Shown piece after piece: positions 25,875-35,789 of a DNA stretch of 64,000 bases. The first letter of the stretch is position 1. The number at the start of each line of letters is the position of its first letter. The notes beneath the pieces are model-generated. The model had not been told where the DNA came from, did not search any database, and saw only the letters and a program-made list of their open reading frames with translations. The position numbers were made by a program, and so were the translations under genes. Origin of the DNA: an uncultured Bacteroidia bacterium (GTDB lineage Bacteria > Bacteroidota > Bacteroidia > Bacteroidales > UBA932); the NCBI GenBank assembly GCA_902789245.1, contig CADAND010000012.1, forward strand, positions 62,001 to 126,000, in the 5' to 3' direction.

Positions 25875-27950
25875 TCAATGGCGGTGATAGCTGATGCCGA
25901 GATCCTCGTAGTAAGGATACTCGTGGTCCGTGATGATGCTGAAGAACCGGTCGAAATCGGCCGTGAAGGCCGGGTCGTCCGGAGCGGTCGTGCCGGCCCA
26001 GTCGGGGGTGGCGTTCCAGCCGCGCTCGAAGAGGCCCAGCGACTTGGGGAAGAAATAGTAGGTCACGTGGTCGAAGCAGCGGAGCGTCTCGGCCCAGAGG
26101 TGGCCCTCGATGCCGATGATCTGCGACCGGGCGGCCGGCTGCAGAGTCGGCTTGCCCTCGCCGGCGTGCGTGAGGTCCACGGGCTGTCCGTAGTCGTCCC
26201 AGCGGACGGAGCGGTACATGTCGTAGGGCTGCACGGAGAAGCTGCGGCGCTCGTCCACGAAGCCGCCCCAGGAGTGTCCGCGCTCGGTTTTTCCGTAGTT
26301 GTAGGCGAAGTCCATGTAGCAGTTGGGGGCGCTGGAGATGATGACGGGGATGCCCGCGTTGGCGAACTCGTAGGGGAGGACGTCACGGCCGTGCGAGACG
26401 GTCCAGAGGTTGGTGAGAGCGAGGTTTCGCTTCAGGCGCCCGAGCGTGGCGGGCTCGACGTTCTGGCAGACGTCCTGCCAGCCGCCCAGCTTGACGCCGC
26501 GCGCCTCGGCGATGTCCATCAGGCGGTTCAGGAAGTAGTCCTGGAGCCAGCCGATATCCTTTTTGCCGTTGGCCTCCAGCAGGGCCCGGCAGGCCGGCGA
26601 ACCGGTCCAGGAGCCCTCCGGGACCTCGTCGCCGCCGATGTGGATGGCTTCAAGGGGCACGCCAGCCTCCGCATAGAGCGCGATCAGGCCGTCGAAGACG
26701 GTTTCGAAGAAGGTATAGGTGCTGGGCAGGGCCACGTTCATGACGTTGTCGGTGTAGTCCTGCACGGACTCGTATTCGGATCGGTCCTCCGGCTCGGAGA
26801 GCAGGCAGGAAGCGTCGCCGGTGCGCTGTGCGCGGACCTCCATCGACTTGACCGCAGCGCGGGAGTGGCCCGGGGTGTCGAATTCCGGGATCACGCGGAT
26901 GCGGCGTTCCCAGGCGTAGCGCAGGATCTCGACGAAGTCGGCGTGGGAGTAGTACCCGTTGCCGGGGGAATCGTCGCCGGGCTTCGCCGCGACGCAGTAG
27001 GTCGGCTGGAGGCCGTCCGGCTCGGAGATGGTGCCGTCCTCGTTCAGGACCGGCAGGCAGCGGAAAGCGCCGTAGGAGGTCAGCTCCGGCAGGGCGTCGA
27101 TCTCGATGCGCCAGCCCTCGTCGTCGCCGAAGTGCAGGTGCAGGAAGTTGGCCTTGTAGGCGGCCATCAGGTCGATCAGGCGCAGCAGGTCGGCTTTTTT
27201 CGTGAAATTGCGGCTCACGTCCAGCATCAGGCCGCGCCAGGGCAGGTCGGGCCAGTCGCTGACCACGGCGGCGGGTACGGCGGCGCCCTGCGCGTTGCGG
27301 CGGATGCGCTCCAGTGTGGTGCGGGCGTAGCAGGCGCCGTCTTCGTCGGCCGCCTCGATACGGACCGCGCCGTCCGCGAGGGTGATGCGGTACCAGCCGG
27401 GGCGCTGCCCGCCGGTCAGGCTGACGGACGGCTCGGCGGTCGGATCCGTTTCGCCCGGGAGGGCTTTCACTTCTTTGAGACGGGGGATGATGTCATACAC
27501 GCCGGTCCCGACTTTCGTATAGGTGAATCCCGGGACGGGCTCGGTCGGCAGGAAACGGTACTCCGCCTCCACGGGGACGGCTTTGCCGCCCTTGCGCTGC
27601 AGGAAGAATCCTTCCGGGGCGCGGCACTGGTTGACCAGGGGGCGCGCCTGATAGTTCAGGACCATGGCGGCTCCCTGCGTGTCCGTGCCGGGGACAACGC
27701 GGTAGAGCGTCCCGCTGATGTGCTCGATGCTGCCCGGTGCGCCCTCTTCCATCGTGACGGGCGTGCGGAACTGGCTGAACCAGACGGTCCAGTCCGTGCC
27801 GGCGGGCGGGTTCTGGATTTCCAGGGTATGGGCGGCGCGTCCGGTGTCGGGATCCGTGACGCCTTCGGTCCAGACGATGCGACAAGGTTGGGTGCACGCT
27901 ACGCAAATTGCGTACGCGAAAAATAAAAGAAGACAGTGTTTAGTGCTCAC
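25875..27950 (-). CDS. GH20 beta-N-acetylhexosaminidase, lipoprotein
   Basis: Exo-acting hydrolase that releases terminal GlcNAc or GalNAc by substrate assistance. I start at GTG 27950 (691 aa), which puts a lipoprotein signal (lipobox CVAC) at the N-terminus; reading to 27977 would need a TTG start. After an N-terminal GH20b-type domain come the catalytic barrel motifs WRGLMLDVSRNF, FLHLHFGDDEGWRIEI, PEFDTPGHSRA and HIGGDEVPEGSW with the catalytic Asp-Glu pair (about 439). It is the first gene of the minus-strand operon and is divergent from the ROK kinase, with the intervening DNA holding both promoters. Confidence 0.92.
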   Translation of the reverse strand: MSTKHCLLLFFAYAICVACTQPCRIVWTEGVTDPDTGRAAHTLEIQNPPAGTDWTVWFSQFRTPVTMEEGAPGSIEHISGTLYRVVPGTDTQGAAMVLNYQARPLVNQCRAPEGFFLQRKGGKAVPVEAEYRFLPTEPVPGFTYTKVGTGVYDIIPRLKEVKALPGETDPTAEPSVSLTGGQRPGWYRITLADGAVRIEAADEDGACYARTTLERIRRNAQGAAVPAAVVSDWPDLPWRGLMLDVSRNFTKKADLLRLIDLMAAYKANFLHLHFGDDEGWRIEIDALPELTSYGAFRCLPVLNEDGTISEPDGLQPTYCVAAKPGDDSPGNGYYSHADFVEILRYAWERRIRVIPEFDTPGHSRAAVKSMEVRAQRTGDASCLLSEPEDRSEYESVQDYTDNVMNVALPSTYTFFETVFDGLIALYAEAGVPLEAIHIGGDEVPEGSWTGSPACRALLEANGKKDIGWLQDYFLNRLMDIAEARGVKLGGWQDVCQNVEPATLGRLKRNLALTNLWTVSHGRDVLPYEFANAGIPVIISSAPNCYMDFAYNYGKTERGHSWGGFVDERRSFSVQPYDMYRSVRWDDYGQPVDLTHAGEGKPTLQPAARSQIIGIEGHLWAETLRCFDHVTYYFFPKSLGLFERGWNATPDWAGTTAPDDPAFTADFDRFFSIITDHEYPYYEDLGISYHRH

Positions 27951-28068
27951 AATCAGCGGATTTTGTTTCCGATACAAATATGATAAAAAATGCGAATCCG
28001 GAAAACAGCTTGACGCAAATTGTGTAGAGAAATACGCAAATTTGTTTTTTCGCTTTCAATCAAAACTC

Positions 28069-28076
28069 TATTTTTG
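28069..28076 (+). promoter_or_regulatory. -7 promoter element for the ROK kinase operon
   Basis: TATTTTTG, perfect TAnnTTTG, 18 nt before the ATG at 28095. A TTTG at 28041 lies 24 bp upstream as a possible -33 element. Confidence 0.55.
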
Positions 28077-28094
28077 CAAAAAATCACACAGGAA

Positions 28095-28922
28095 ATGACA
28101 CTTGGAATTGACGTCGGAGGAACCAATCTGGTCCTGGGCCTGGTCCAGGACGGGAAGATTGTGAAGCGGGTTTCCGGCCCGTGGTTCCCCCACGAAGCCA
28201 CCCGGCAGGAGACCATCGACACGCTCTCGGAGCGGATTGCCGGCATCATCACACCGGACACGGAAAAAATCGGCATCGGCGTCCCGTCCGTCGTGGATGT
28301 CAAGCGGGGCATCGTCTATGACACCGTCAATATCCCTTCCTGGACGGAAGTCCCTCTCAAAGAGCTCCTCGAGCAGCGCTTCGGCCGGCCCGTGGCCGTC
28401 AATAACGACGCCAACTGCTACGCGATGGGCGTGTACGAGGGTTATCCGTCCGGAGCAAAGCCGGAGGTGCTTGTCGTCATCACCCTGGGCACGGGCGTCG
28501 GGATGGGCATCGTGGACCGCGGACGCCTCTTCTGCGGAGCCAACTGCGGCGCCGGCGAGCTCGGCAGCCTGCCTTACCGTGGCGCCACGCTGGAGGCCTT
28601 CTGCAGCAAGCAGTTCTTCGCCGGCAGCGGCTGGGACAGCATGACCGCCTCCCAGGCCGCGCGCGACGGCGACCCCCGCGCGATTGCCCTTTTCACGGAT
28701 CTGGGCAAGCGCCTGGGCGACCTGCTCAGCACCGTCATGTTCGCCTATGATCCGAGCCACATCGCCTTCGGCGGTGGCGTAGCCTATAATTACCCGCTCT
28801 TCCGGCAGTCCATGGAGGCGCGCCTGAAGCGGGATTTCCCGTATAAGACCAGCCTGGAAAGGCTCACCATCGATGTCTGCACCGGCGACGACATCCCGGT
28901 GATCGGCGCATCCTTAATCTGA
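28095..28922 (+). CDS. ROK-family sugar kinase
   Basis: ATP-dependent hexose or amino-sugar kinase, 275 aa from the ATG at 28095 (MTLGIDVGGTN), which is preceded by a purine-rich GGAA. The phosphate-binding loop GIDVGGTNLVLG is at the N-terminus, with NNDANCYAMG and VITLGTGVGMGIV in the middle and GGGVAYNYPLF near the end. The CxCGxxGC zinc motif of many ROK proteins is not obvious (GANCGAGELGSLP is in its place). The setting points to glucosamine or GlcNAc as substrate, feeding NagB; this is inference. It overlaps the next gene by one base. Confidence 0.88.
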   Translation: MTLGIDVGGTNLVLGLVQDGKIVKRVSGPWFPHEATRQETIDTLSERIAGIITPDTEKIGIGVPSVVDVKRGIVYDTVNIPSWTEVPLKELLEQRFGRPVAVNNDANCYAMGVYEGYPSGAKPEVLVVITLGTGVGMGIVDRGRLFCGANCGAGELGSLPYRGATLEAFCSKQFFAGSGWDSMTASQAARDGDPRAIALFTDLGKRLGDLLSTVMFAYDPSHIAFGGGVAYNYPLFRQSMEARLKRDFPYKTSLERLTIDVCTGDDIPVIGASLI

Positions 28923-31900
28923 TGAACCTGCGTATGAAAAAGATCTTCTACCTTCTTCTGACCCTGACGTTCTGTGCCTGCGGGCAGCAGGGCCGGATGG
29001 CCTCCGGGGACAGCCTGGTCCTGGACGGGGGCTGGCAGCTCTCGCGCGAAGGCGCGGCGGAGCAGTATGCGGCCACGGTCCCCTCGACCGTGTGCGGCGT
29101 CCTTTCCGAGGCCGGCTATTTCGGCGAAGACCTCTTCGACGGCCGCAATTACGCCGCCGTGGACAAGGCGCCCTTCGACGATGTCTGGACCTACAGCACC
29201 GAATTTGCCGCAACGCCCGTCGCGGGCCAGTTCTTCGAGCTGGCGTTCGACGGTCTGAACTACTATGCCGACATCTTCCTGAACGGCACGCAGCTCGCCT
29301 CGTCCGACACCACCTTCGGCGTCTTCCGTCGCCGCGCCTACGAGGTCGGCCCGCTGCTCAAGGGCAACAACCGCCTGGAAGTCAAGCTGCGCCGCGCGCA
29401 GAAGGGCGACCTGAATATCGGATTCGTGGACTGGAATCCCCGCCCGTTCGACGAGAGCATGGGTATCGTCCGCCCGGTGACGCTCCGTGCGACCGGCGCC
29501 GTGTCCGTGGAGGATGTATTCGTAGTGCCCGACCTCAATGTCGAGACGCTTGCGAGCGCGGACCTGGAGCTGCGCGTGAAGTTGCTCAACCATGCCGGCC
29601 GCGCCGTTGAGGGGACGCTCGTGCTTGCGCTGGACGGCGTGGGCGAGGCCTCGGTCCCCGTCAGCCTGCCGGCTGCCGCGCAGCAGACGGTGGTCCTGAC
29701 CCCGGAGCAGGTTGCGATGCTGCACCTGGAGAACCCCCGCGTGTGGTGGAGCTACGACCTGGGCACGCCGGAGCTGTATCATCTGAGCGCCTGCGTCAAA
29801 CTGGACGGCGCCGTGTCCGACCGCAGGGAGGTGGATTTCGGCGTGCGCAAGATCACCAGCTGCATGACGGCTGAGAACTACCGCCAGTTCCAGCTGAACG
29901 GCCGAGACATCCTGCTCAAGGGTGCCGGCTGGACCGACGACCTCTTCCTGCGCGACACCCCGGAGAGCATCCGGCAGCAGGTGGAGTATGTCAAGGATAT
30001 GAACTTGAACTGTATTCGCTTCGAGAACATCTGGGGCAAGGACGACACGGTCTATGACCTGTGCGACCGGCTCGGTGTGCTCGCCCTCGTGGGCTGGAGC
30101 TGCCAGTGGGAGTGGGAGGACTACTGCGGTCTGCCCGAGGTCCGCGGCTACGGCTGCATCAACACCCCGGAGACGGAGGACCTGGCCGTCGCGTATTTCC
30201 GCGACCAGGTGGTCCGCCTGCACAACCACGCCGCCCTGATCGGCTGGCTGACCGGCAGCGACCGCATCCCGAATCCCCGCCTGGAGCAGCGCTACATGGA
30301 GATCTACAACGCCGAGGAGTACCGCCCCTACGTCTGTTCCGCCAAGAACCTGGAGAGCGGCGTCACGGGCTGGTCCGGCACCAAAATGGAAGGTCCGTAC
30401 GAGTACGTCGGCCCGGACTACTGGTATCGTGACAAAGAGGCCGGCGGCGCCTTCGGCTTCAACACCGAGACCGGCATCGGCGCCAACCTCCCGCAGGCGG
30501 AATCCCTGCGCCGCATGATTCCGGAGGACGCGCTCTGGCCGCTCTCCGACAGCTGGAGCTATCATTGCACGGCTTCCGGGTCGGCAATGAATTCTCCGAA
30601 GATGCTCAACACGGTCGTGACGGAGCAGTACGGCGCCGCCAGCGATTTCACGGACTTTGTCCGCAAGGCGCACGCCGTGGATTACGACGGCACGCGTGCC
30701 ATGTTCGAAGCCTTCCGGGCCCGTATGCCGAAGAGCACCGGCATCGTCCAGTGGATGCTGAACTCCGCCTGGCCTTCGCTCTACTGGCAGCTCTACGACT
30801 GGTACGGCGCCCCGACCGCCGGCTATTACGGCACCAAGAAGGCCTGCGAGCCCGTCCAGCTGATTTTCGACTACGCCGACCGCAAAGTCTATGCGGTCAG
30901 CGAGCGGCCGGAGACGCGTACGCTCAAGGCCACCTGTCTCGTCTTTGACGAACATTCCCGCGCGCTGGGCGGCGACAGCCGGGAGTTCACGATAGGCTAT
31001 CGGCAGAGCCTGCCGGTCTTCGACCTGCGCCGCTTCGACGGCAAGCCGCATTTCGTCTCGCTCACGCTCACGGAGCCGGACGGAACGCCCGTCGCGGACA
31101 ATTTCTATTGCCTGCCCGCCCGGGACAATGAGTACGACTGGTCCCGCACCAACTGGTACCTCACCCCGATCAAGCGTCACGCCGACCTGCGCTTCGTCTT
31201 CGCGCAGGAGCCGGCCGACGTGCAGATGAGCGTGGCCGGCGGGGAGGGCAGCTGGACCGTCACCCTGACCAACCCGTCCGACGTCATCGCCTATATGAAC
31301 ATCGTGAAGGCGCTCGACGCCGCCGGAGAGCTGGTCGCCCCGGCCTTCTGGAGCGACAACTTTTTCCCGCTCCTGCCGGGCCAGACCAAGACGGTCACCT
31401 GCCGCACGGAGGCGCAGAACGTGCATTTCGTGCTGGACAGCGGCGCTCCCGCCACGCCGCTGACGGAGGAGGAAGACATCTCCCGCAACCGCTCCAAGTA
31501 CGCGAACGACCAGTTCCGCGAGGACGACCAGTACACGGTCGCCGAGCCGTACGAGACGGTGTCCGTGCAGCAGCCCAAGGGCAAGAAGATCAAGAACGTC
31601 ATCTTCATGATCGGCGACGGCATGGGGGTGGAGCAGGTCAGCTGCGGCTGGGTGCTCAACGGCGGCCATCTCAATATGGACAACATGCCCGTGTCCGGCT
31701 ATTCCCGCACCTATGCGGTGGACCGCCTCGTCACGGACTCCTGCGCCGGAGGCTCCGCCCTGGCGACGGGTGTCAAGACGCGCTATCACTATATGGGCGT
31801 GGACCCGGACGGCAATCCGGTCGCGTCCCTGCTGCATGATGCCCAGCGCAAGGGCATGAAGACCGGCGTCACCGTGACCTGCCGCATCAACGACGCCACC

Positions 31901-32569
31901 CCGCTCGATTTTGTGGGCCACTCGCTCGACCGCGACGAGGAGGAGATCAACGCCGCCCAGTACGTGGACAGCGGCGTGGACTTCCTGTGCGGCGGCGGCA
32001 TCCAGTTCTGGCAGAATCGCTCCGACGGCCGCGACCTGGTGCAGGAGATGGTGGACCGCGGCTACACCTTCGTGGATACCCGCGAGGACCTGAACAAGGT
32101 GAAGTCCGGCCGCGTGCTCGGCCTCTTCGCTCCGCTCGAGATGGAGCCGGCCCTGGACCGCGGACCCATCCTCGAGGACAGCGCCATGAAGGCCATCGAG
32201 CTGCTGGACAACAAGAAAGGTTTCTTCCTGATGATCGAAGGCTCCAGTATCGACGACTGGTGCCACCGCCAGAAGGTCGGCTACATGGCCGAGGAACTCT
32301 TCGACTTCGACCGCACCATCGGCAAGGTCCTCAAGTGGGCCGAGCAGGACGGGCAGACCCTGGTCATCGTGACGGCGGACCATGCCACCGGCGGCCTCAC
32401 GCTGATCGACGGCAGTCTCGAAAACCGCACCGTGAAAGTACATTTTTCTACCAAGGGGCACAACGGCATTCTCGTCCCCGTGTTCGCCTACGGCCCGCAC
32501 GCCGAGGCATTTACGGGTGTTCATGAAAATAACGAGATCGGTCGGATTGTCCGGTCACTGATGAAATAG
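28922..32569 (+). CDS. GH2 exo-glucosaminidase-type enzyme fused to alkaline phosphatase
   Basis: 1,215 aa, a lipoprotein (lipobox FCAC; start at 28922 or at Met5). Residues about 25-860 are a GH2 enzyme: sugar-binding, immunoglobulin-like and barrel domains, with LTGSDRIP (Asp447) and FNTETGIG (Glu516). An Asp in GSD instead of the usual NE is the mark of the exo-beta-D-glucosaminidase (CsxA) subfamily. Residues about 885-1215 are an alkaline phosphatase: metal site FMIGDGMG, nucleophile Ser940 in TDSCAGGSALATGVKT, ADHATGG (His1154) and GHNG (His1180). Both sites look complete. The phosphatase is short next to about 450 aa for E. coli PhoA. The gene lies between the ROK kinase and susC on the same strand. 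Confidence 0.88.
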   Translation: MNLRMKKIFYLLLTLTFCACGQQGRMASGDSLVLDGGWQLSREGAAEQYAATVPSTVCGVLSEAGYFGEDLFDGRNYAAVDKAPFDDVWTYSTEFAATPVAGQFFELAFDGLNYYADIFLNGTQLASSDTTFGVFRRRAYEVGPLLKGNNRLEVKLRRAQKGDLNIGFVDWNPRPFDESMGIVRPVTLRATGAVSVEDVFVVPDLNVETLASADLELRVKLLNHAGRAVEGTLVLALDGVGEASVPVSLPAAAQQTVVLTPEQVAMLHLENPRVWWSYDLGTPELYHLSACVKLDGAVSDRREVDFGVRKITSCMTAENYRQFQLNGRDILLKGAGWTDDLFLRDTPESIRQQVEYVKDMNLNCIRFENIWGKDDTVYDLCDRLGVLALVGWSCQWEWEDYCGLPEVRGYGCINTPETEDLAVAYFRDQVVRLHNHAALIGWLTGSDRIPNPRLEQRYMEIYNAEEYRPYVCSAKNLESGVTGWSGTKMEGPYEYVGPDYWYRDKEAGGAFGFNTETGIGANLPQAESLRRMIPEDALWPLSDSWSYHCTASGSAMNSPKMLNTVVTEQYGAASDFTDFVRKAHAVDYDGTRAMFEAFRARMPKSTGIVQWMLNSAWPSLYWQLYDWYGAPTAGYYGTKKACEPVQLIFDYADRKVYAVSERPETRTLKATCLVFDEHSRALGGDSREFTIGYRQSLPVFDLRRFDGKPHFVSLTLTEPDGTPVADNFYCLPARDNEYDWSRTNWYLTPIKRHADLRFVFAQEPADVQMSVAGGEGSWTVTLTNPSDVIAYMNIVKALDAAGELVAPAFWSDNFFPLLPGQTKTVTCRTEAQNVHFVLDSGAPATPLTEEEDISRNRSKYANDQFREDDQYTVAEPYETVSVQQPKGKKIKNVIFMIGDGMGVEQVSCGWVLNGGHLNMDNMPVSGYSRTYAVDRLVTDSCAGGSALATGVKTRYHYMGVDPDGNPVASLLHDAQRKGMKTGVTVTCRINDATPLDFVGHSLDRDEEEINAAQYVDSGVDFLCGGGIQFWQNRSDGRDLVQEMVDRGYTFVDTREDLNKVKSGRVLGLFAPLEMEPALDRGPILEDSAMKAIELLDNKKGFFLMIEGSSIDDWCHRQKVGYMAEELFDFDRTIGKVLKWAEQDGQTLVIVTADHATGGLTLIDGSLENRTVKVHFSTKGHNGILVPVFAYGPHAEAFTGVHENNEIGRIVRSLMK

Positions 32570-32609
32570 ACTTCAACCAAATCCATTTATTTTAAATCCA
32601 AATAACCTT

Positions 32610-35600
32610 ATGAAAGCCAACAAAATCTTCCTGTTCCTCCTGTCCGGACTGGCCGCATTGACTGTCAATGCCCAGAACCTGACGGTCAAGGGAACGATCA
32701 CCGATGGCGCCAGCGGCGACCCTGTCCCGTTCGCGTCCGTCGTTGTCAAGGGTACGGGCGCCTGGTGCACCTCCGACGCGGACGGCAACTTCTCCGTCGA
32801 AGCACCTGCGACCGCCATGCTTTCCGTGGAAAGCCTCGGCTACGTCCCGGCGGAAGTCGCCGTGAACGGTAAGAATTCCCTGAACATCACGCTCTATCCC
32901 GATCTGGACCAGCTCTCCGAGGCGGTCGTCATCGGTTACGGTGTGCAGCAGAAGAAACTCATCACCGGCTCAACGGTCCAGGTGAAGGGCGGCGATCTGA
33001 CGAAACTCAGCACAACTTCCGTCCTGGGCGCTCTGCAGAGCCAGAGCCCCGGCGTCACCATCACCCAGGCCTCCGGTCAGCCCGGCGAGGGCTACAAGGT
33101 CAACATCCGCGGTATGGGCACCATCGGCGATTCCGACCCGCTTTACGTCATCGACGGTGTGGCGGGCGGCAGCCTCAGCGCCCTTAACCCTGCTGACATC
33201 GAGTCCATCGACGTGCTCAAGGATGCCGCTTCGGCCGCCATCTACGGTGCGCGTGCCGCCAACGGCGTCGTGCTCGTGACCACCAAACAGGGCAAGGAAG
33301 GCCGCGCCGTGGTCTCCTACGACGGCTACTACGGCTGGCAGTTCATCTCCAAGATGCCGAACCTCTGCAACGCGCAGGAGTATATGCGGGCCCTGGACCT
33401 GATGTACAAGAACGAGGGCATCGCCCTGACCGACTGGGCGAACGTCCTGCCGGCCAAGCTCTACCAGCAGATCCAGAACGGCAGCTGGAAGGGTACCAAC
33501 TGGATGGAAGAGGCCTATAACAAGGGCGCCATGACGACCAACCACGCGATCAACGTGACCGGCGGCACGGCGGACCACAAGTATGCCATCGGTCTGTCCT
33601 ACACCGGACAGGACGGTATCATCGGCTACAACAAGATCACTCCGATGAACGCCAGGTTCCAGCGCTATACCTTCCGCGTCAACACCGACAACGTCGTGAT
33701 CAAGAACGACAAGCTCGACATCCTGCGCATCGGCCAGACGCTGAACTTCAACCACAGCACCAACAGCGGTATCGCGAACGATGTGGACATCTATTGGAAC
33801 TCCGTCCACAACATCCTGCGCACGACCCCGCTCCTTCCTGCTTATGCCTATGACGAGCAGGGCAACGTGACGGGCTTCTACGATCAGGACGTGCGCCTGG
33901 CCGAAGGCTGGACCTTCGACACCACCACCAGCTCCGCCAACCCGCTGGCATACGACTACTACACTTCCCGCGGTCTGAACACGAGCTCCAGCTACACGCT
34001 GCAGGCCAGTATCTTCGCCGAACTCCAGCCGATCAAGAACCTCAAATTCAAGACCCAGTTCGGTTACCTGATGTCCGCCGGTTCTTCCCGCTCGTACAAC
34101 ATGATCTACAACATCAATGCGAAGGCTTTCAATGATTTCGACAATGTCAGCCAGAGCATGAACACGAACCAGCGCATCACCTGGGAAAATACGGTGTCCT
34201 ACTCCTTCTCCATCGCTGGCAAGCACAACTTCGACGTAGTGGCCGGCCAGTCCATCGAGAAGTGGGGCATGGGCGCTTCGGTCAAGGGAACGGGCTACAA
34301 CTCCATCTTCCCGAACGACTTCGAGCGCGCCTACCTGTCCAACACCAAGCCGAAGCAGCTGAGCGAAGTCTCCGTGTCCGGTGCTCCCCGCAGCCAGGGC
34401 GCCCTCGCTTCCTTCTTCGGCCGTGTGAACTACAACTTCGACGGCAAGTACATGTTCTCCGCAACGGTCCGCGCCGACGGTTCCTCCAACTTCGCCCGCG
34501 GTCACCGCTGGGGTATCTTCCCCTCCGTGTCCGCCGGTTGGGTGATCTCTTCCGAGCCGTGGATGGCCGAGGCCAAGGACTGGCTCAGTTTCCTGAAGGT
34601 CCGTGCCAGTTGGGGCCAGAACGGTAACGCCAGCATCTCCAACTTCCAGTACCTCTCCTCCATCGTGCTGGATACGAACGCGTCCTACGCCTTTGATTCC
34701 GAAGATTCCTTCGCGACCGGTGCCGTCGGCGACGTGCTCGCCAACCCGGACGTGAGCTGGGAGACCTCCCAGCAGCTCGACCTCGGTGTCGACGCCCGCT
34801 TCTTCAACTCCCGCCTCGGTGTCTCCCTCGACGGTTACATCAAGGACACGCGCGACTGGCTGGTCAACGCCCCGATCGCTTCCGTGTACGGTCTGAATCC
34901 GCCTTATATCAACGGCGGCGACATCCGCAATGCCGGTATCGAGCTCTCCGTTGACTGGAGCAAGAACACGGGTGACTTCACCTACGGCATCAACGTGAAC
35001 GGTGCCTACAACAAGAACATTGTCACCCGCATCGCCAACGCCGAAGGTATCATCCACGGTGCCGAGGACGTCCTCTCCGAAGGTACGGTCGAAATGTACC
35101 GCGCCCAGGTCGGTTATCCGATCGGCTACTTCTACGGCTACAAGACCGCCGGTGTCTTCCAGAACCAGGCCCAGGTCGACGCCGCGAAGGTGAAATATGA
35201 GGATTCCAAGCCGGGCGACCTGATCTTCGTCGATACCAACAACGACGGGGTGATCTCCGCTGACGACCGCACCATGATCGGCGACCCGAATCCGCACTTC
35301 ACCGCCGGCCTGAACTTCTGGATGGCCTGGAAGGGCTTCGACTTCAACATCGCAGGCTACGGCGCGTTCGGCCAGCAGATCGCCAAGTCCTACCGTTCCT
35401 TCGCCGACAGCCAGCGCGACAACTTCACCACCGACGTCTTCCAGACCTGGCAGGGTGAGGGCACCTCGAACCGCCTTCCGATCCTGACCTACGGCAGCAA
35501 CCGCAACTGGCAGAACATCTCCGACATCTACATCGAGAACGGCGACTACTTCAAGATCTCCAACCTCACCGTCGGTTACGACTTCCGCCGCCTGGTGAAC

Positions 35601-35783
35601 ATGAAGTTCATCAGCAAGGCCCGCCTGTATTTCTCCGCCCAGAACCTCCTGACCATCACCAAGTACTCCGGCATGGATCCGGAAATGGGCAAGGGCACCG
35701 ACGACGACTGGGCTTCCGGCATCGACGTGGGCTTCTATCCTGCTTCCAGGACTTTCCTCATTGGTGTTAACATTCAATTCTAG
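32610..35783 (+). CDS. SusC-family TonB-dependent outer-membrane transporter
   Basis: 1,057 aa with a signal peptide (to about residue 22). It has the N-terminal carboxypeptidase-D-like domain (LTVKGTITDGASGDPVPFASV), the plug with RGMGTIGDSDPLYVIDGV and IYGARAANGVVLVTTKQG, and a beta-barrel ending in aromatic residue F (LIGVNIQF). Imports glycan fragments across the outer membrane with its SusD partner. It starts 40 bp after the GH2-phosphatase gene and is followed by susD after 6 bp. The substrate is inferred from the neighbours. Confidence 0.95.
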   Translation: MKANKIFLFLLSGLAALTVNAQNLTVKGTITDGASGDPVPFASVVVKGTGAWCTSDADGNFSVEAPATAMLSVESLGYVPAEVAVNGKNSLNITLYPDLDQLSEAVVIGYGVQQKKLITGSTVQVKGGDLTKLSTTSVLGALQSQSPGVTITQASGQPGEGYKVNIRGMGTIGDSDPLYVIDGVAGGSLSALNPADIESIDVLKDAASAAIYGARAANGVVLVTTKQGKEGRAVVSYDGYYGWQFISKMPNLCNAQEYMRALDLMYKNEGIALTDWANVLPAKLYQQIQNGSWKGTNWMEEAYNKGAMTTNHAINVTGGTADHKYAIGLSYTGQDGIIGYNKITPMNARFQRYTFRVNTDNVVIKNDKLDILRIGQTLNFNHSTNSGIANDVDIYWNSVHNILRTTPLLPAYAYDEQGNVTGFYDQDVRLAEGWTFDTTTSSANPLAYDYYTSRGLNTSSSYTLQASIFAELQPIKNLKFKTQFGYLMSAGSSRSYNMIYNINAKAFNDFDNVSQSMNTNQRITWENTVSYSFSIAGKHNFDVVAGQSIEKWGMGASVKGTGYNSIFPNDFERAYLSNTKPKQLSEVSVSGAPRSQGALASFFGRVNYNFDGKYMFSATVRADGSSNFARGHRWGIFPSVSAGWVISSEPWMAEAKDWLSFLKVRASWGQNGNASISNFQYLSSIVLDTNASYAFDSEDSFATGAVGDVLANPDVSWETSQQLDLGVDARFFNSRLGVSLDGYIKDTRDWLVNAPIASVYGLNPPYINGGDIRNAGIELSVDWSKNTGDFTYGINVNGAYNKNIVTRIANAEGIIHGAEDVLSEGTVEMYRAQVGYPIGYFYGYKTAGVFQNQAQVDAAKVKYEDSKPGDLIFVDTNNDGVISADDRTMIGDPNPHFTAGLNFWMAWKGFDFNIAGYGAFGQQIAKSYRSFADSQRDNFTTDVFQTWQGEGTSNRLPILTYGSNRNWQNISDIYIENGDYFKISNLTVGYDFRRLVNMKFISKARLYFSAQNLLTITKYSGMDPEMGKGTDDDWASGIDVGFYPASRTFLIGVNIQF

Positions 35784-35789
35784 TGCATC

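Noticed and set aside
28790-32524. Minus-strand open frame of more than 1,200 codons opposite the GH2-phosphatase gene
   Set aside because: Same shadow pattern; the plus strand carries recognisable domains throughout.
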